A stretch of DNA of 64,000 nucleotides from assembly GCA_050084515.1 (NCBI GenBank), contig CM114272.1, positions 24,428,001-24,492,000 of the forward strand, read 5' to 3'. Below the pieces are notes generated by a model, which was not told where the DNA came from, searched no databases, and saw only the letters and a list, made by a program, of their open reading frames with translations. The translations under genes were made by a program, and so were the position numbers. Below are positions 23,001-35,100 of this stretch, piece by piece; position 1 is the first letter of the stretch, and each line of letters starts with the position of its first letter. The DNA is from Blasia pusilla. Taxonomy: Eukaryota > Marchantiophyta > Marchantiopsida > Blasiales.

Positions 23001-26000
23001 CGTAAACGATCCTGCGACGGTCTGTTCAAGAGTAGTCCTGAATGTAGCAATATGTGGAAATGTACACAGGTCTGATACCGTCGAGATCTGCAGCCCACAC
23101 CTTCGCATTCATATTCTCATTGTCTTCCGTCGTGAGTCGTGAGCATGAAAGTTTGCCGCTCACATTTCATCCAGCTGGTAGTGAGAAAAAAGATCGGGAT
23201 GACTGGTGAGCACTCATGAGAGTAGATTATTCAGTGTGCAGAATCATTCAGTAGGAAGGGGTTCGAAAGTTCTCGTACAATGGTGAGTTCGAAAATTAAC
23301 ATGCCTCTGGCACTCCACTGAGTGTCCGTTCTAGACGCACACACATCGAGGCAGCCATGAGGGCACAGTACGTCTCAGAATACGCGCGACTATTCCCCGT
23401 CTAGTGGCGAACGCACCGCACCGTGTTGGAGTCGTCTTCAACGAGAAGCGCGGAGGAGATCGCGCACGGTCAAGAAAAATTTTACCGCGGTGCAATTTGA
23501 AACCTGAACAACAACAGCAGCAGCAGCAGTCTCCATCCAGTCCTGAGTATGTGAGGGTAGGAGGAGCTGCGAAGTCGACGTACCTACTCCAGAGCTGAGA
23601 GCCCTGTCCGGTACGACTGCAGGCGCTTCACGCCAGCCACCGGTGACTGGACAACGGGAGCAGTCAGGACGGGAGTGCGAAGGAGGCCGGGTCACATCTC
23701 ACCAAGAACGCATCGGTAGAGGTCAGTGGAATGCGGCCTTATCGGGCCGATCAGGGGGGCAGATGGGAAGAGGGAGGCGGCCTTATATCAGGTGGCCACG
23801 AGAGTTCAGAGCGATGAAATAGACTTGGGAACGCCGACTTCGCAGTCAAACATGTGGACACGCCTACTTTATTTATTTCCTTCTCATCTCTCGAGACTGT
23901 CTGTCACCGAAGGCGGATGACGCTGTCGTATGGCGCAGCACGAGCTCACCGTCGGACGTCCACTGTTTCTGCCATCTAAATGCAAGTTGATTGCGGTGAG
24001 TTAATGCCCAGCTTTGGCGCAGTTCTACGGAAATGCTGGCAGTGCTCGGTCGTTGACTTCGTGTCTCCCCGAACTAGCGACACTCCGGGGAACTTTGTGT
24101 TGCTATTGTCAGAATATGTCTCGATGATCACTAGCACTAGTGTCTCGGTTGGGTATGTTCAGGCACAGGCAGCGATGATTGGCTCGGGTGGACAGAGAAC
24201 GATTTTTTTCTAGTGCAAGACACCTCATTCGAAACTTGCAGTGTTCATGAACCGAAAAACTCATCTAATGTCCGACATTCATGTCAGGTGTGACGACTCC
24301 TTACGAGGAAGACTTATCAAACAACATCTGCATTCCATCACCACTTATTCATCAAATTTGACGCTGGAGTTTGTGAATATTATCCGAGGTGTACTCTTAG
24401 TGTTTCCATGGGTTGGATGCAGATTGGATCTCCGGAGAGCGCTTGTGGTTCGTTTGTTGGAATAGCGGCCGGCGTGGATGCATTGTTAAATCGTCTCCTT
24501 TGCCCCTGCACGTAGAGAACGCTCGTCATCAAACCCCAAAGTCTGTAGGTATATGGATGGATTTTTTAAATCGCATCGATTTTATGTCCGTACGTGGCGA
24601 AAGACTCATCAACAATTCTGCATTTCCTCGTATTGCCTTCAGAGGCAGAATCTGCTTTATTAGATCGAATCTCGTTACTTTTGATTTCAGCCTGGAGTCC
24701 GTTTAAGCGAGGATTGATGTTACCTTCACGCTCAGCGTCCGTAATCATTTTCTCGTACTACTTTCGATTTCTCCGGAAGGGGAATCGGGCTGGACAGTCC
24801 CAGACAGGATTGTTGAAGAGTTTTTTGCAGCTTTCTCAAAAGATGTTTCCTGCATGTGTTCGCTTGTGAAGATGCGAGCACTGCTACCAGACCGGACACA
24901 TTTACTTGCCGATTGAAACGTTTTGGATGGTCGATTGTTCAAAAGTCGATCGAGTGGTGGCTCTCGAAGTCGGATTTTTGTGTTTGAACGTGGTGAAAGA
25001 CTCCGTCAGCAATTCTGCATTTGAAAACGGATGTCAATTTCAGACTCTTGTGTATTAGTGGCGAAAGACTCGTCAGCAGTTCTGCGTTTGAAGTTTAGGG
25101 GTTGAGAATCCATTCTAACTTGTAGACGACTAGTAGAGAGCTTTTTGAAACCATCCCAAGATTTGCCAAGGCTAAGCCCATTATCGTACCTAAATACCAA
25201 AATCGCTTTCTTCCCTGCCTTCAAATCCACAAGTAGGTCTTTATCCATGGGGTTTTTGGAATTGGGAACGGAGTTTTGTAGATCTACACGTATGTACGCG
25301 CGATCTCCCGTCAGTTTCCCGGTTTTTTTCTAGTCAGATTATACGGTCAACCCTATAACAAAGTAACTGGTGTCCTGTAAAGTTCAGGTCTGGCTTGAAT
25401 TTCAGAGGCAGAATTGCTGAAGAGTCTTTTGCCACGGTCTTCTCAAGAATGTAGCCTTAAAGCATTTGCCTGCCAGCTATGTAAGGAAGTATCATGTGCA
25501 GGTAGACTTGCATTCGAACATTACAAGCACTGCGGATTTCTAGGTAGGTCAGATATTTGAGTTTCCCAGAGTCGAATCGAAAATATTTCAAAAGCTAGTT
25601 GGAATGGGGCAACCTCACAGGCATGCTACTGGTGCTCGTTAGGACTACTCACACTTTAGTTGTATCTGGGATCTTCCTCGAATTCACTTGGCTTCTGTTT
25701 GTAAAGTAGAGAAGTCGATGTCCTACACGTTATAGCTTCATAGCTATTTTCGCAAAGTTTGTTCAAGAAGTTCAAGATGATCATCAAGAGAGTAACGTAT
25801 TTGAGTCATTGTCAAGCTTGTCGAAGTAGGTGCACTTAGGATATCTTTACATCAGGTTCGGAGAACCGAATGAAGAATGGCACGGCTTTTTCAGTTTTTC
25901 GAGCTGCATCAGAGATGTGATCATTTCAACTTTGGGTTCGAGTAGTGAGGATGCCGTTTTCAGCACCGGGTAGCCCTCGATGATCACGGGGGGTGCAAAA

Positions 26001-26470
26001 GATTTTTGTGCATGTAGGAGCTTTCAAGCGTTCGATCAACTTGCAACGGTTTGCAACTATCTCAGGTGATCGCAACTCACTCTCGAGAATTCTGTTTCGC
26101 TCTGAGGCCTTTAAAATATTCTTCATATGTCCAGGTCGCGGTCCACAGAGCATGCCCGGCGTGGTTTCAAGGGCCTCAGGACCATCTCCAGCGCCAAACG
26201 TCTCATATCCAGCTCAACATGAGGTACTCTCAAGTCGGGATGGCAAAAGCTGGGGACGTTAGAATCAAGCCAAAGCGACAAGAAGTTTGTGAGAAGAATG
26301 GGAAGAATTCTAGGTTTGGCATCGTTCGCTTATGCCTTCCATGGTGATTCGTTCTAATTTGCATGCTCGACTCAAAAGCAGCATCTTCACTTGCGAAGGG
26401 ACCAAGAGGACTTTCAGGAAGAAACTTGGGAGGGAAAATAGCTAGGAAAATTGACACTCGTCTTTGTATT
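20085..26470. other. Base-balanced block A without recognisable gene
   Basis: Composition changes visibly near 20.1 kb from AT-rich to nearly equal base use, with frequent CpG, and returns near 26.5 kb. The longest frames (for example 22761-23108 minus, 115 codons; 26051-26347 plus, 98 codons; 21856-22152 plus, 98 codons) overlap antisense frames of similar size and show no domain. Small simple repeats are (GAAA)n at 20266-20283 and (CAG)n at 23513-23530. Such sequence could be promoter, UTR or intron of genes whose exons I cannot see, or non-coding RNA loci. A minus frame at 25248 starts MDKDLLVDLKAGKKAILVF and looks briefly protein-like, but is not recognised. Confidence 0.5.
24593..25436. 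repeat. Four copies of a 28-32 bp motif in 850 bp
   Basis: The motif GTGGCGAAAGACTCGTCAG followed by CAATTCTGC occurs on the plus strand at 24593-24625, 24989-25020 and 25057-25087, and inverted at 25407-25436. Each copy differs at 2-5 positions. Short flanking similarity (TTCAGAGGCAGAAT) extends to 24640 and 25401. Read on the minus strand three copies translate to the same (R/T)(I/V/A)(A/V)DESFAT words, but in short frames only. Confidence 0.75.
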
Positions 26471-26475
26471 TTGGT

Positions 26476-26840
26476 GATATGGATGGATTTGAAGTAGGAT
26501 AGTATCAGCACCATGTTAAGTAGAAAACGTTTCGTCTTGTCCCACTTCCATGCCTAAATCAAAGAGGTTTTTCCGTATAAAAGGCTATCCTTACGCATCA
26601 TCCTTAGGATATTATTAATACCATGTTACGTAGGAGCTCACCGGGTATAGAGGATGCTTGTGCCATGCTCTTATGTCCCGTTTTAGTAGATAATTGTTTT
26701 GGTTTGCTTTGGTGAATATATGTATGGATTTGAAGTAGGATATTGTTAACACCACGCTAAGTAAGCTACCATGGTGTAGAGTCTACTAGTGAACATGTTT
26801 GTGCCATAATACAAAGTCCTATTTAGTAGATATTTTCCCA
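26476..26840 (+). repeat. Imperfect tandem repeat, period about 125 bp
   Basis: The words GGATTTGAAGTAGGATA(G/T)T, A(T/C)ACCA(T/C)G(T/C)TA(A/C)GTA, TTGTGCCAT and TTTAGTAGATA recur in order near 26480, 26605 and 26727. The first unit is partial. The array marks the change from the balanced block to AT-rich sequence. Confidence 0.6.
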
Positions 26841-27887
26841 CGTACAATTTTTCCTTCAAAAATTATATTCATTTTATTTTATAATATTTCAGAAATGTTA
26901 TAACCATGTAAAAGCTAAGAAACGAAATGAAAAATAATATTTAATAGTCCCTTGTGGCTAGTTTCTCCGTGTAATTTTTGAGCTTTCATATTTTGTGAGT
27001 CTTTTGAAGATTTCATTGGTCCATTTGAGTTTTGCGAGTATATAAACTTGTAAAGTTTAGAGAAGAAGATATATCCCCCTTCCCCCTTCATGAAATTCTC
27101 ATTTCTTCAAGTTCCATCCCTTGGAAATTATTGCGCACAATTCATCATTTTTCTCTAAATCCCCTAAACAATAGGGTGTTATGGATTTGTATAGATAAGA
27201 TGACGTGGATACCTTAGGTTTAAAAAATTATCATATTGATATTATTCAACATTCTCTCTCCAAGAGAAATCTCGCCAAGAGTTCTTAGAATCTATCTACG
27301 TATAAGAATTTTTCTTTTAAACTACCATCATGCATGAACCATATGTTATGTTTATGTGGCAATGTTTAATACAAGAAGTCTTGTTCAGATGGGAGAATCT
27401 AATGGGAGAATTTTATCTCTCTCAATCCATTGAAACCTAGAGATAAGAAGTTGCCCAAAAAATTACCATCTTGTCCTAAATGTTCATATGAGCACATTAG
27501 TCATTTGCTCCTCAGTTTTTTACTCCTCATTCATAATATCATTACACTAGACTATAAAAGTCGTCGTAAGTTTAGACATATCATGAATCCCCTTCAAGCC
27601 CAATCCATGTACACCTAAATCATAAGCAAAAAATTTCATAATAAATCAAACTTACAATAGATAGTGCCTTGTTGAAGATGTTCCCTATTTCTTTCTATGT
27701 TTTTATATATGTAGACTCTGTTCCACTTGCTTAGACTTCCTCTCTAATGGAATGAGAATGCTTACCAAAGTGCGTTGTCCATATATTTGATCATGGATTT
27801 TTTTTCGAATGATTGGTGTTGATATCACCTCCATACATGGATCTAAATGTTATAGGCATATATCTATAAGAAAAGTTCGTGGCTAAA
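26841..27887. other. No recognisable gene
   Basis: AT-rich. The 61- and 62-codon plus frames at 27032 and 27430 show no domain; part of this stretch may be the 3' end of the copia relic that follows on the minus strand. Confidence 0.35.
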
Positions 27888-28930
<1,043 letters not shown>

Positions 28931-29084
28931 CAAAGAATAACTAATTTTGAAGATACATGATAGCCTTGTTCATTTATGCAATGTTAGTAGAGTTTTGATG
29001 AAACTTGAACAGAGAGACAACTCAACAAATGAGAATGCATATTCCCATTATATAACTAGTATAAAAAAAAGTACTTAGCTCTCA
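28931..29084. other. Spacer
   Basis: AT-rich, nothing recognised. CTAGT occurs at 29057 without a hairpin. Confidence 0.3.
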
Positions 29085-29575
29085 AATTTTTAAAATATCA
29101 TTTTTAATTAATTATCAAGAATCGTAGTATTAGTTCAAATGATTAATGATCCTATTGGCTAAGAGTGTCAAAGATTAAAAAAAGAAAATTTTAAACAATA
29201 GATGAAAATTCTCCAAGAATAATATAAACTTAACAAGGGAAGTTTAAGACTACATGAGTATTAGTGCTCAAATATCACATGTTGTGGTACATGTCCCTAA
29301 CAAATGAGGTAACGTCAACTAACAAATGAGGTCATGTCAACTAACAAATGAGGTCAGGTCAACTGAACTTTGACCCGTCTCAATGGTTGCAACCAAAAAA
29401 ACTAGTAGGCAACCCATGCCATGCACGGGAATGAAGGGACTAATCATGTTGGACACAAAATGTTTTTCTTACTGCCCGTAGAGGAGGAAACATTTTTTGC
29501 TGCCCGATTGCCACATGTCAATCAAAGAGGTGTTTGCAAATCTAGATGGCACTCTCCCATAATAATATAGATATA
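29085..29575 (-). repeat. Repeat D, copy 1, containing a Helitron-like element
   Basis: It aligns over about 490 bp with 31612-32101 in the same orientation. Landmarks are TAGCTCTCAAATTTTT at the left end, AATCGTAGTATTAGTTCAAA, AACAAGGGAAGTTTAAGACT and a tandem of AACTAACAAATGAGGTCA (three units here at about 29297-29360, two in the other copy). It ends with the Helitron-like element at its right side. Confidence 0.7.
29402..29571 (-). mobile_element. Helitron-like element (within repeat D copy 1)
   Basis: On the minus strand it starts TCTATATTATTATGGGAGAG after an A and ends with a CCCGTGC/GCATGGG-type hairpin and CTAG before a T. Both termini are intact and match the 18676-18834 copy; the interior differs. 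Confidence 0.65.
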
Positions 29576-30363
29576 AAAAATAGAATACTTGACCTATTTT
29601 CTTCTCTTCTCTTAATAGAATGAATTTTTCTAAGAGACACACCCTTTGGTCTTCACTTTGCACTAGGATGGCCTACCCTCTACTGCAAAATAGGATTAGG
29701 ATATATTTTGCTTTGTGTGAAGCACTTTGGTTGAGATGGATATAAGTCTTAGAAGAAATAGGAGAACCTTGGTTGAAGAAAACACCATATAGGATGTTTC
29801 TTGCTAATCCACGATATAATATCTAATCCAACCAAGAAGCAATAGTCATAAATAGATCTCTGGGAACTGGAATCTCCTTCCCAAATCTAAGTCACAAAAT
29901 TATGTCATACTCATCCTTTCTTCTTAGGTAACGCCAGAATCAATAGTGCATGTGATAAACCTCAACCTCAATACATACATCCTTGCACTTCAATAGTACT
30001 CAAGAGGCATAGTTGGGAATCTACTTAAAACTAAAAGATGAACAACTAATGTTTAGTATTTTATGATACAAGATCGTGGGGGCTTTTATAACCCCATATA
30101 AAGCTCGATGAAGCAAAAAAATAAAGGAATTTCGTGTGAATTGGGTGTCTAAAAACCTAGAGATTGAGATACATACACTTTCTCTTTGAATCATATTCAC
30201 AAATGCAGACTTCTTATTAAACTCGTACACAAGCTGTCATGGTTCATAGCCAAAATGTTCTCGTAGCAATCAAAACTTTCAATCTATGAACAAACCTTAT
30301 GCAACCAACAGTGTTTTGAGTTTATCCAATAGACCTTATGACTTTTATTTAAGTCTTCTACAC
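29576..30363. other. No recognisable gene
   Basis: AT-rich sequence between repeat D and repeat B. The 69-codon minus frame at 30021 shows no domain. Confidence 0.35.
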
Positions 30364-30735
30364 TATCATATCTTAGTTAGCCGACAGGTAGAGTTCAACT
30401 ATGTCGACGGCATAGGGGGCAGCGGGTTGTTTGGGTGTAACTTTGTCTTGAGGTATCGGATGAGGTTGATGATAGGTCTATTATGTTGGGAACTTCATTT
30501 CTACATAAATTCCTATTTTTGTCTTTGTCAACCAGATGACCTATTGAATATGTCAAGGATCACCTGATAGTCTATGCACGCGCACAAGTTATCGTGGGGA
30601 GGCTATTTTTAGGGGGAGATCCAATAGGCTCTTCTCAAGGCTATAAGAGAGGGAGAGATCGCTTTCTCAAACCATCTTTCTTATGTTGGGCCTTTAGAGC
30701 ACCTCTCTTACTTTGTGTATAGTAGGAACTAGGGT
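30364..30735 (+). repeat. Dispersed repeat B, copy 1
   Basis: It aligns with 52916-53310. Shared words are ATCTTAGTTAGCCGA(C/A)AGGTAG, GCGGGTTGTTTGG, AAGGATCAC(C/T)TG(A/G)TAGTCTATGCA, CCATCTTTCT(T/C)ATGTTG and TAGTAGGAAC-like text. It is followed almost directly by repeat C, so the two may belong to one larger element. Confidence 0.65.
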
Positions 30736-30774
30736 TTTACTGTGTTTTAACGGCTAAACCCAATATGAATTTGG

Positions 30775-31440
30775 GACAAATAAGATGGCGTTGGAAAGCT
30801 TATGCAAAGAAAATTCCAACGCACTAAAGATCTAGATAAACTCGTAAGAAAAAATCGAGAAATTTCCCAAAAACTATTGTAATGATAGTTGGGTTGAGAG
30901 CCAAAAGGAACGACCTGAAAGTACTTTCCCAAAGGTAGGAGGACGTAGGAGAACTCTAGAATCATATATAAGGGGGAGGCTCTCCAAGGGTGCTTGGGAC
31001 CTAAACTCCACTTTGGGGAGCCACAGGGCAAACCAATTAATGGCACGGAATGGATCAGGAGGTCCGTATTTAGGTATGAACATGAAACCAAGTCCAAGGG
31101 AATGAATTTCGGAGATCATCCTTGGATTGCAACTCCCAACTGAATTCTTGGGTCTCAGTTAGGGACACATGTGAGGTCTATTGGACCGTTGGGACTGCTA
31201 GGCGTGTGAGCGCCATTTTAGATATCTGGACTATCCATAAAGTTTGTTCCAAGTCTAGGAAGATTTGCCTTTGTTGGGAAGTGAGTAGTTAGGATCTATT
31301 GAGAACTCAGTGAGTTGGAAGGTTGGTTGACTCAAACCAAGACTAATGAGAGTGTGTTTGAGTGCAAGGCAGCCAAGTAAACGGAACCTACTAAACATAC
31401 GTTTCCGCAACATTTAAGATTGACGTTGTGGAATAAGTTG
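30775..31440 (+). repeat. LTR-like dispersed repeat C, copy 2
   Basis: Same strand and same landmark order as 17640-18330. A TATATAAGGGGGAGG word at about 30965 would suit an LTR promoter. The ORFs at 30747-31119 (minus, up to 116 codons) are shadows across it. Confidence 0.55.
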
Positions 31441-31611
31441 ATTTTGCTTTCCAAAATAAGTTGCCAAAGGTTTTCCACCTCTCTTTCTTATTTCTACTTT
31501 TTTAACTTAACACGTCTATACGACCTTCTGCCAATTTTCCACGCTCTCAAGTGGCACTAGTTTACGTCCTTACGATGCATGAGTTTAAATTACTTCCAAA
31601 AATGATAATTA
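31441..31611. other. Spacer
   Basis: Nothing recognised. Confidence 0.3.
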
Positions 31612-32101
31612 GCTCTCAAATTTTTCAAATATCATTTTAAATTAATTATCAATAATCGTAGTATTAGTTCAAAAGATGTATGATCTTATTGGCTAACGGT
31701 ATCAAAGATTAAGAAAAGGAAATTTTGAACAATATATGAAAATTCTCCAAGAAGGATATAAATTTTTATTTATAAACTTAACAAGGGAAGTTTAAGACTA
31801 CATGATTACTAGTGCTCAAAATGTCACATGATGCGGTACGTGTCCCTAATAAATGAGGTAACGTCAACTAACAAATGAGGTCACGTCAACTGAACTTTAA
31901 CCCGTCCCAAGGGTTGCAACCAAAACAACCAATGAGCCGCTTGTGCCATGCACGGGGATGAAGGGACTAATCATGTTGGACACAAAATATTTTTCTTGCT
32001 GCTTATAGAGGAGGAAACATTTTCTTGTTGCCCGAGTGCCACATGTCAATCAAAAACGTGTTTGCAAATCAAGATGACTCTCTCCCATAATAATATAGAT
32101 A
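31612..32101 (-). repeat. Repeat D, copy 2, with degraded Helitron-like element
   Basis: Partner of 29085-29575. The Helitron 5' end (minus strand, TCTATATTATTATGGGAGAG) is intact at 32099. The 3' hairpin area near 31929-31955 is degraded and lacks CTAG. The two D copies bracket about 2.0 kb that holds repeats B and C. Confidence 0.65.
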
Positions 32102-35100
32102 ATGGCCAGAGCTGTAACAATGTTTACATGTTGTTGCGCATACCGCCATTGTTTGGCAAAGGCTGCTTCCCAAAGTGGGGGGAACACATGTAGTCTAATG
32201 GTTTTAGATGTCGGTCATGCAGTGAGGTTCCTATTTCGCCTAGAAGATGAGTCGTAAGTATTGAAAATAAAAGTGGAGGATATGGGAGTTTGGGGACATG
32301 GCAAGTATAACCCGTACTTACGGACAACTCGATGGACTCTGGAATATACTAAAAAATCCTCACAATTCTCTAGAAGGCGTAAAGGACAATAGAAATTCAT
32401 ACGGAGACGTAGAATGTGCGAATCGGAAGTTTCAGAAAGCCGTTAACATTAGAGGTTCTTTCCGCACTAGTACCTGATCTTATCTCTCAGCACGGACGTG
32501 CCACCGGTTGTTCGATTTGTATGATTCTTCGGCAGACGATGTGCCGCACCAACTGTAGCGTGTCATAGATCCGAAAAACTCTAACTGACTGGGAATGTAC
32601 ATCTGAAATTACACATTTATCTCATCCAAGGAGTTGTTCATTCAAGGTCTGTCGATTACATTACCAGGCTTCATTGCGTAATTACTCGAACAGCCATCTT
32701 TTCTCCACCTTTCTTGTTCATTTACGTTTTTCTTACTTTGGGGATGCTGTTATGAATTGTTCAAATTTCGTTATTGGCCGTCCTTGAAGCGTTAAACAGG
32801 GTGCTTATCTGCGTATTTTAGGTTGAAATGTTTCTCGAGTCTGGGGCTATGTAAGCATCATTCTCTGTCCTACTCGTGGAAGCTAGTGAATGAAAGAAAC
32901 TGTTGATCTTTTCTCGAGGATGGATTCTGGTAGAGGGCACGACGATAGATCCTTCGCATACGCTTTTGAAAGCCGATGCCAACCATAGTCGCTGGCCTGT
33001 TCAGAACGAAATCAGGCCTAATCAAGGAAATGATACACATTCGTGGATCAAACCCCGCAGACGCAATTCCGCATTCTACCACATTTGCACGAAGTACACG
33101 AATGTCTCGATTCAGGGCAGTGGACATTTAGATTACATCATTCGGGGTGAAAAAGGGCTTGTAATAATCCTCTAGACATAGCTGGAGCATAACCTATGGA
33201 AACTGCTACGTCATGGAGATAGGGCCATGCATGCTAGTCCTGTTAACAATGGTTTTCAATTTGAATGTCGTTACTGTCATGTAGTGAAGCGTTATTTGCT
33301 CGGTATAGCGATTGCGGAGGGAAGTTGTGGACTCGTGGAGTGATGCAGCAAATTCTAGGGTAGTGCTCCAACGAATAGGGTAAATGTACCGACTTGGGGC
33401 ACGTTTCTCTGATCTGGTGGACGAATAAACGCGAATGACTGAATAAATTTTATTGTCCATTGGGGAACCTAGGGGAACCATGGGACTTCAAATCACAAAA
33501 CTTGGAGTATCTGAAGAAACAGAGGAAGACCAAGCCAGCGTAACGACCGTTTGAATGCAACGACGCCTTAGGAAACAAGGAGATCAACTCTAGGGTTTGC
33601 ACCCGGATGAAGGAACTTGTCTACCGTTCTTGAAAACGCACACTCGGGTGAGAGGGTAAAATCCTCACCTATAAACTTTACGGCCATTTTGACTACTGTT
33701 CTACCACATGACGGCTGTGTAGTGCTTCTTCCTGCTACAGATTCAGGAAGAAGTCCTTAACGAGAGCGATTTTCGGTCATTTCTATGTGGATATGTGCAC
33801 GTCGCGATCCAGTTGATCGATTTAATTCTTAACGATAGGCTGTTTCTGCTCCGTTCAAGCTTCAAGCCGTGACATTTGGTCATCCCACGTTGAACACTTC
33901 TTATTGTGATTGGCATTCGTTCCATCTTTCCAACCCGGGGATGTGTTTATATATAGGTTCGTAGCCACCACATTCTTGATATAGCATCCTCTAAAGCTTT
34001 CGGAGGCGTCCGTCGCTTGTTTTTGCTGAGTACGATGGTTGGACCGTTGATGACTTCCTGCTGCTCGACGATCAATACACTACACCATATCTCAGTAGGA
34101 CCAGGGTGTCGAGGAAGTCTTGATTTTCGTCATTAGAACGCAGTCTAGTACCTTGTATGATTCCGTGTTCCTAGAGGATGAGAAATTTGTCTGCTGCGAA
34201 GCTTAGAATGCTTTTCATCCTTTTAGCACATGAGTATAAACGAAAGATGTACTCGTAGATCATTCTGGCACCTTTCTGACGTCGTTGTGAACCTGAAGGA
34301 GATTTGGAATATTAATTCCGGATCCTTTTGTAGCTGTTAGCTCTCCCTCTCCCACTACGGCGATAGATGCGTCCTACTGTGTAAAGCTTCAGAGGTTTGT
34401 AGAGGCTCCTTGTACTCCTGGTGGTCTGTGGAGAAACTGTGGCACTACCGGTACAGATTGACATTGCTTGGGGTGAGGCATTGATAGCTCAAGAAAATAT
34501 TTGCTTTTATACAGATGGTGACTGAATGTCTGATCTGTCGCCAGAACATCAGGTGCACTACTTTCATTCTTGTACTACTTCAAGATGGTAGTTTACCAAC
34601 TTTTAAGTATCCGGATGAAGTGCCATTTTGGTCATTAGGGATACGGAATGTGACTAACTTTAAGGAATGTCATCGGTCTTGAATTTGTTCGTTAGGAACT
34701 CAGAAACGAGATCGTGTGTCATGTACGTCTCCATACAGAACCCCTATTGAGTGGCTTTGGGACGACATTGAGTATCATGTGAGGAAACATGGATGTCATA
34801 TGAAGCCTTTCATGCCTTGGTCGCTGCATCAACCTAGAAAGAGTAAGTCCGAAACTAAGAGTTCTGGAAAAAGCTGAGAGTTCATCTCAAACATTCTGTG
34901 CATCTTATTCTATTTTGCCCGTGTATACTGTAACATCAAGACGTTTGGGAGATCTCATGTACGATATTATCTCCGTGTACACTTATAGATTCCCGTCCCC
35001 TGACCGATTATTCACATACTGTCTTGCCCACAGCAGATGGACGCAGCTTTACCCTTTGTCTCATCTTCAGATCGATCAAAGTATTTGGAAATTTGCCAGG

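Noticed and set aside
25006-25248. First exon starting MDKDLLVDLKAGKK on the minus strand
   Set aside because: Looks protein-like for about 40 residues, but the frame then runs into the repeated 28 bp motif and no homologue is recognised.
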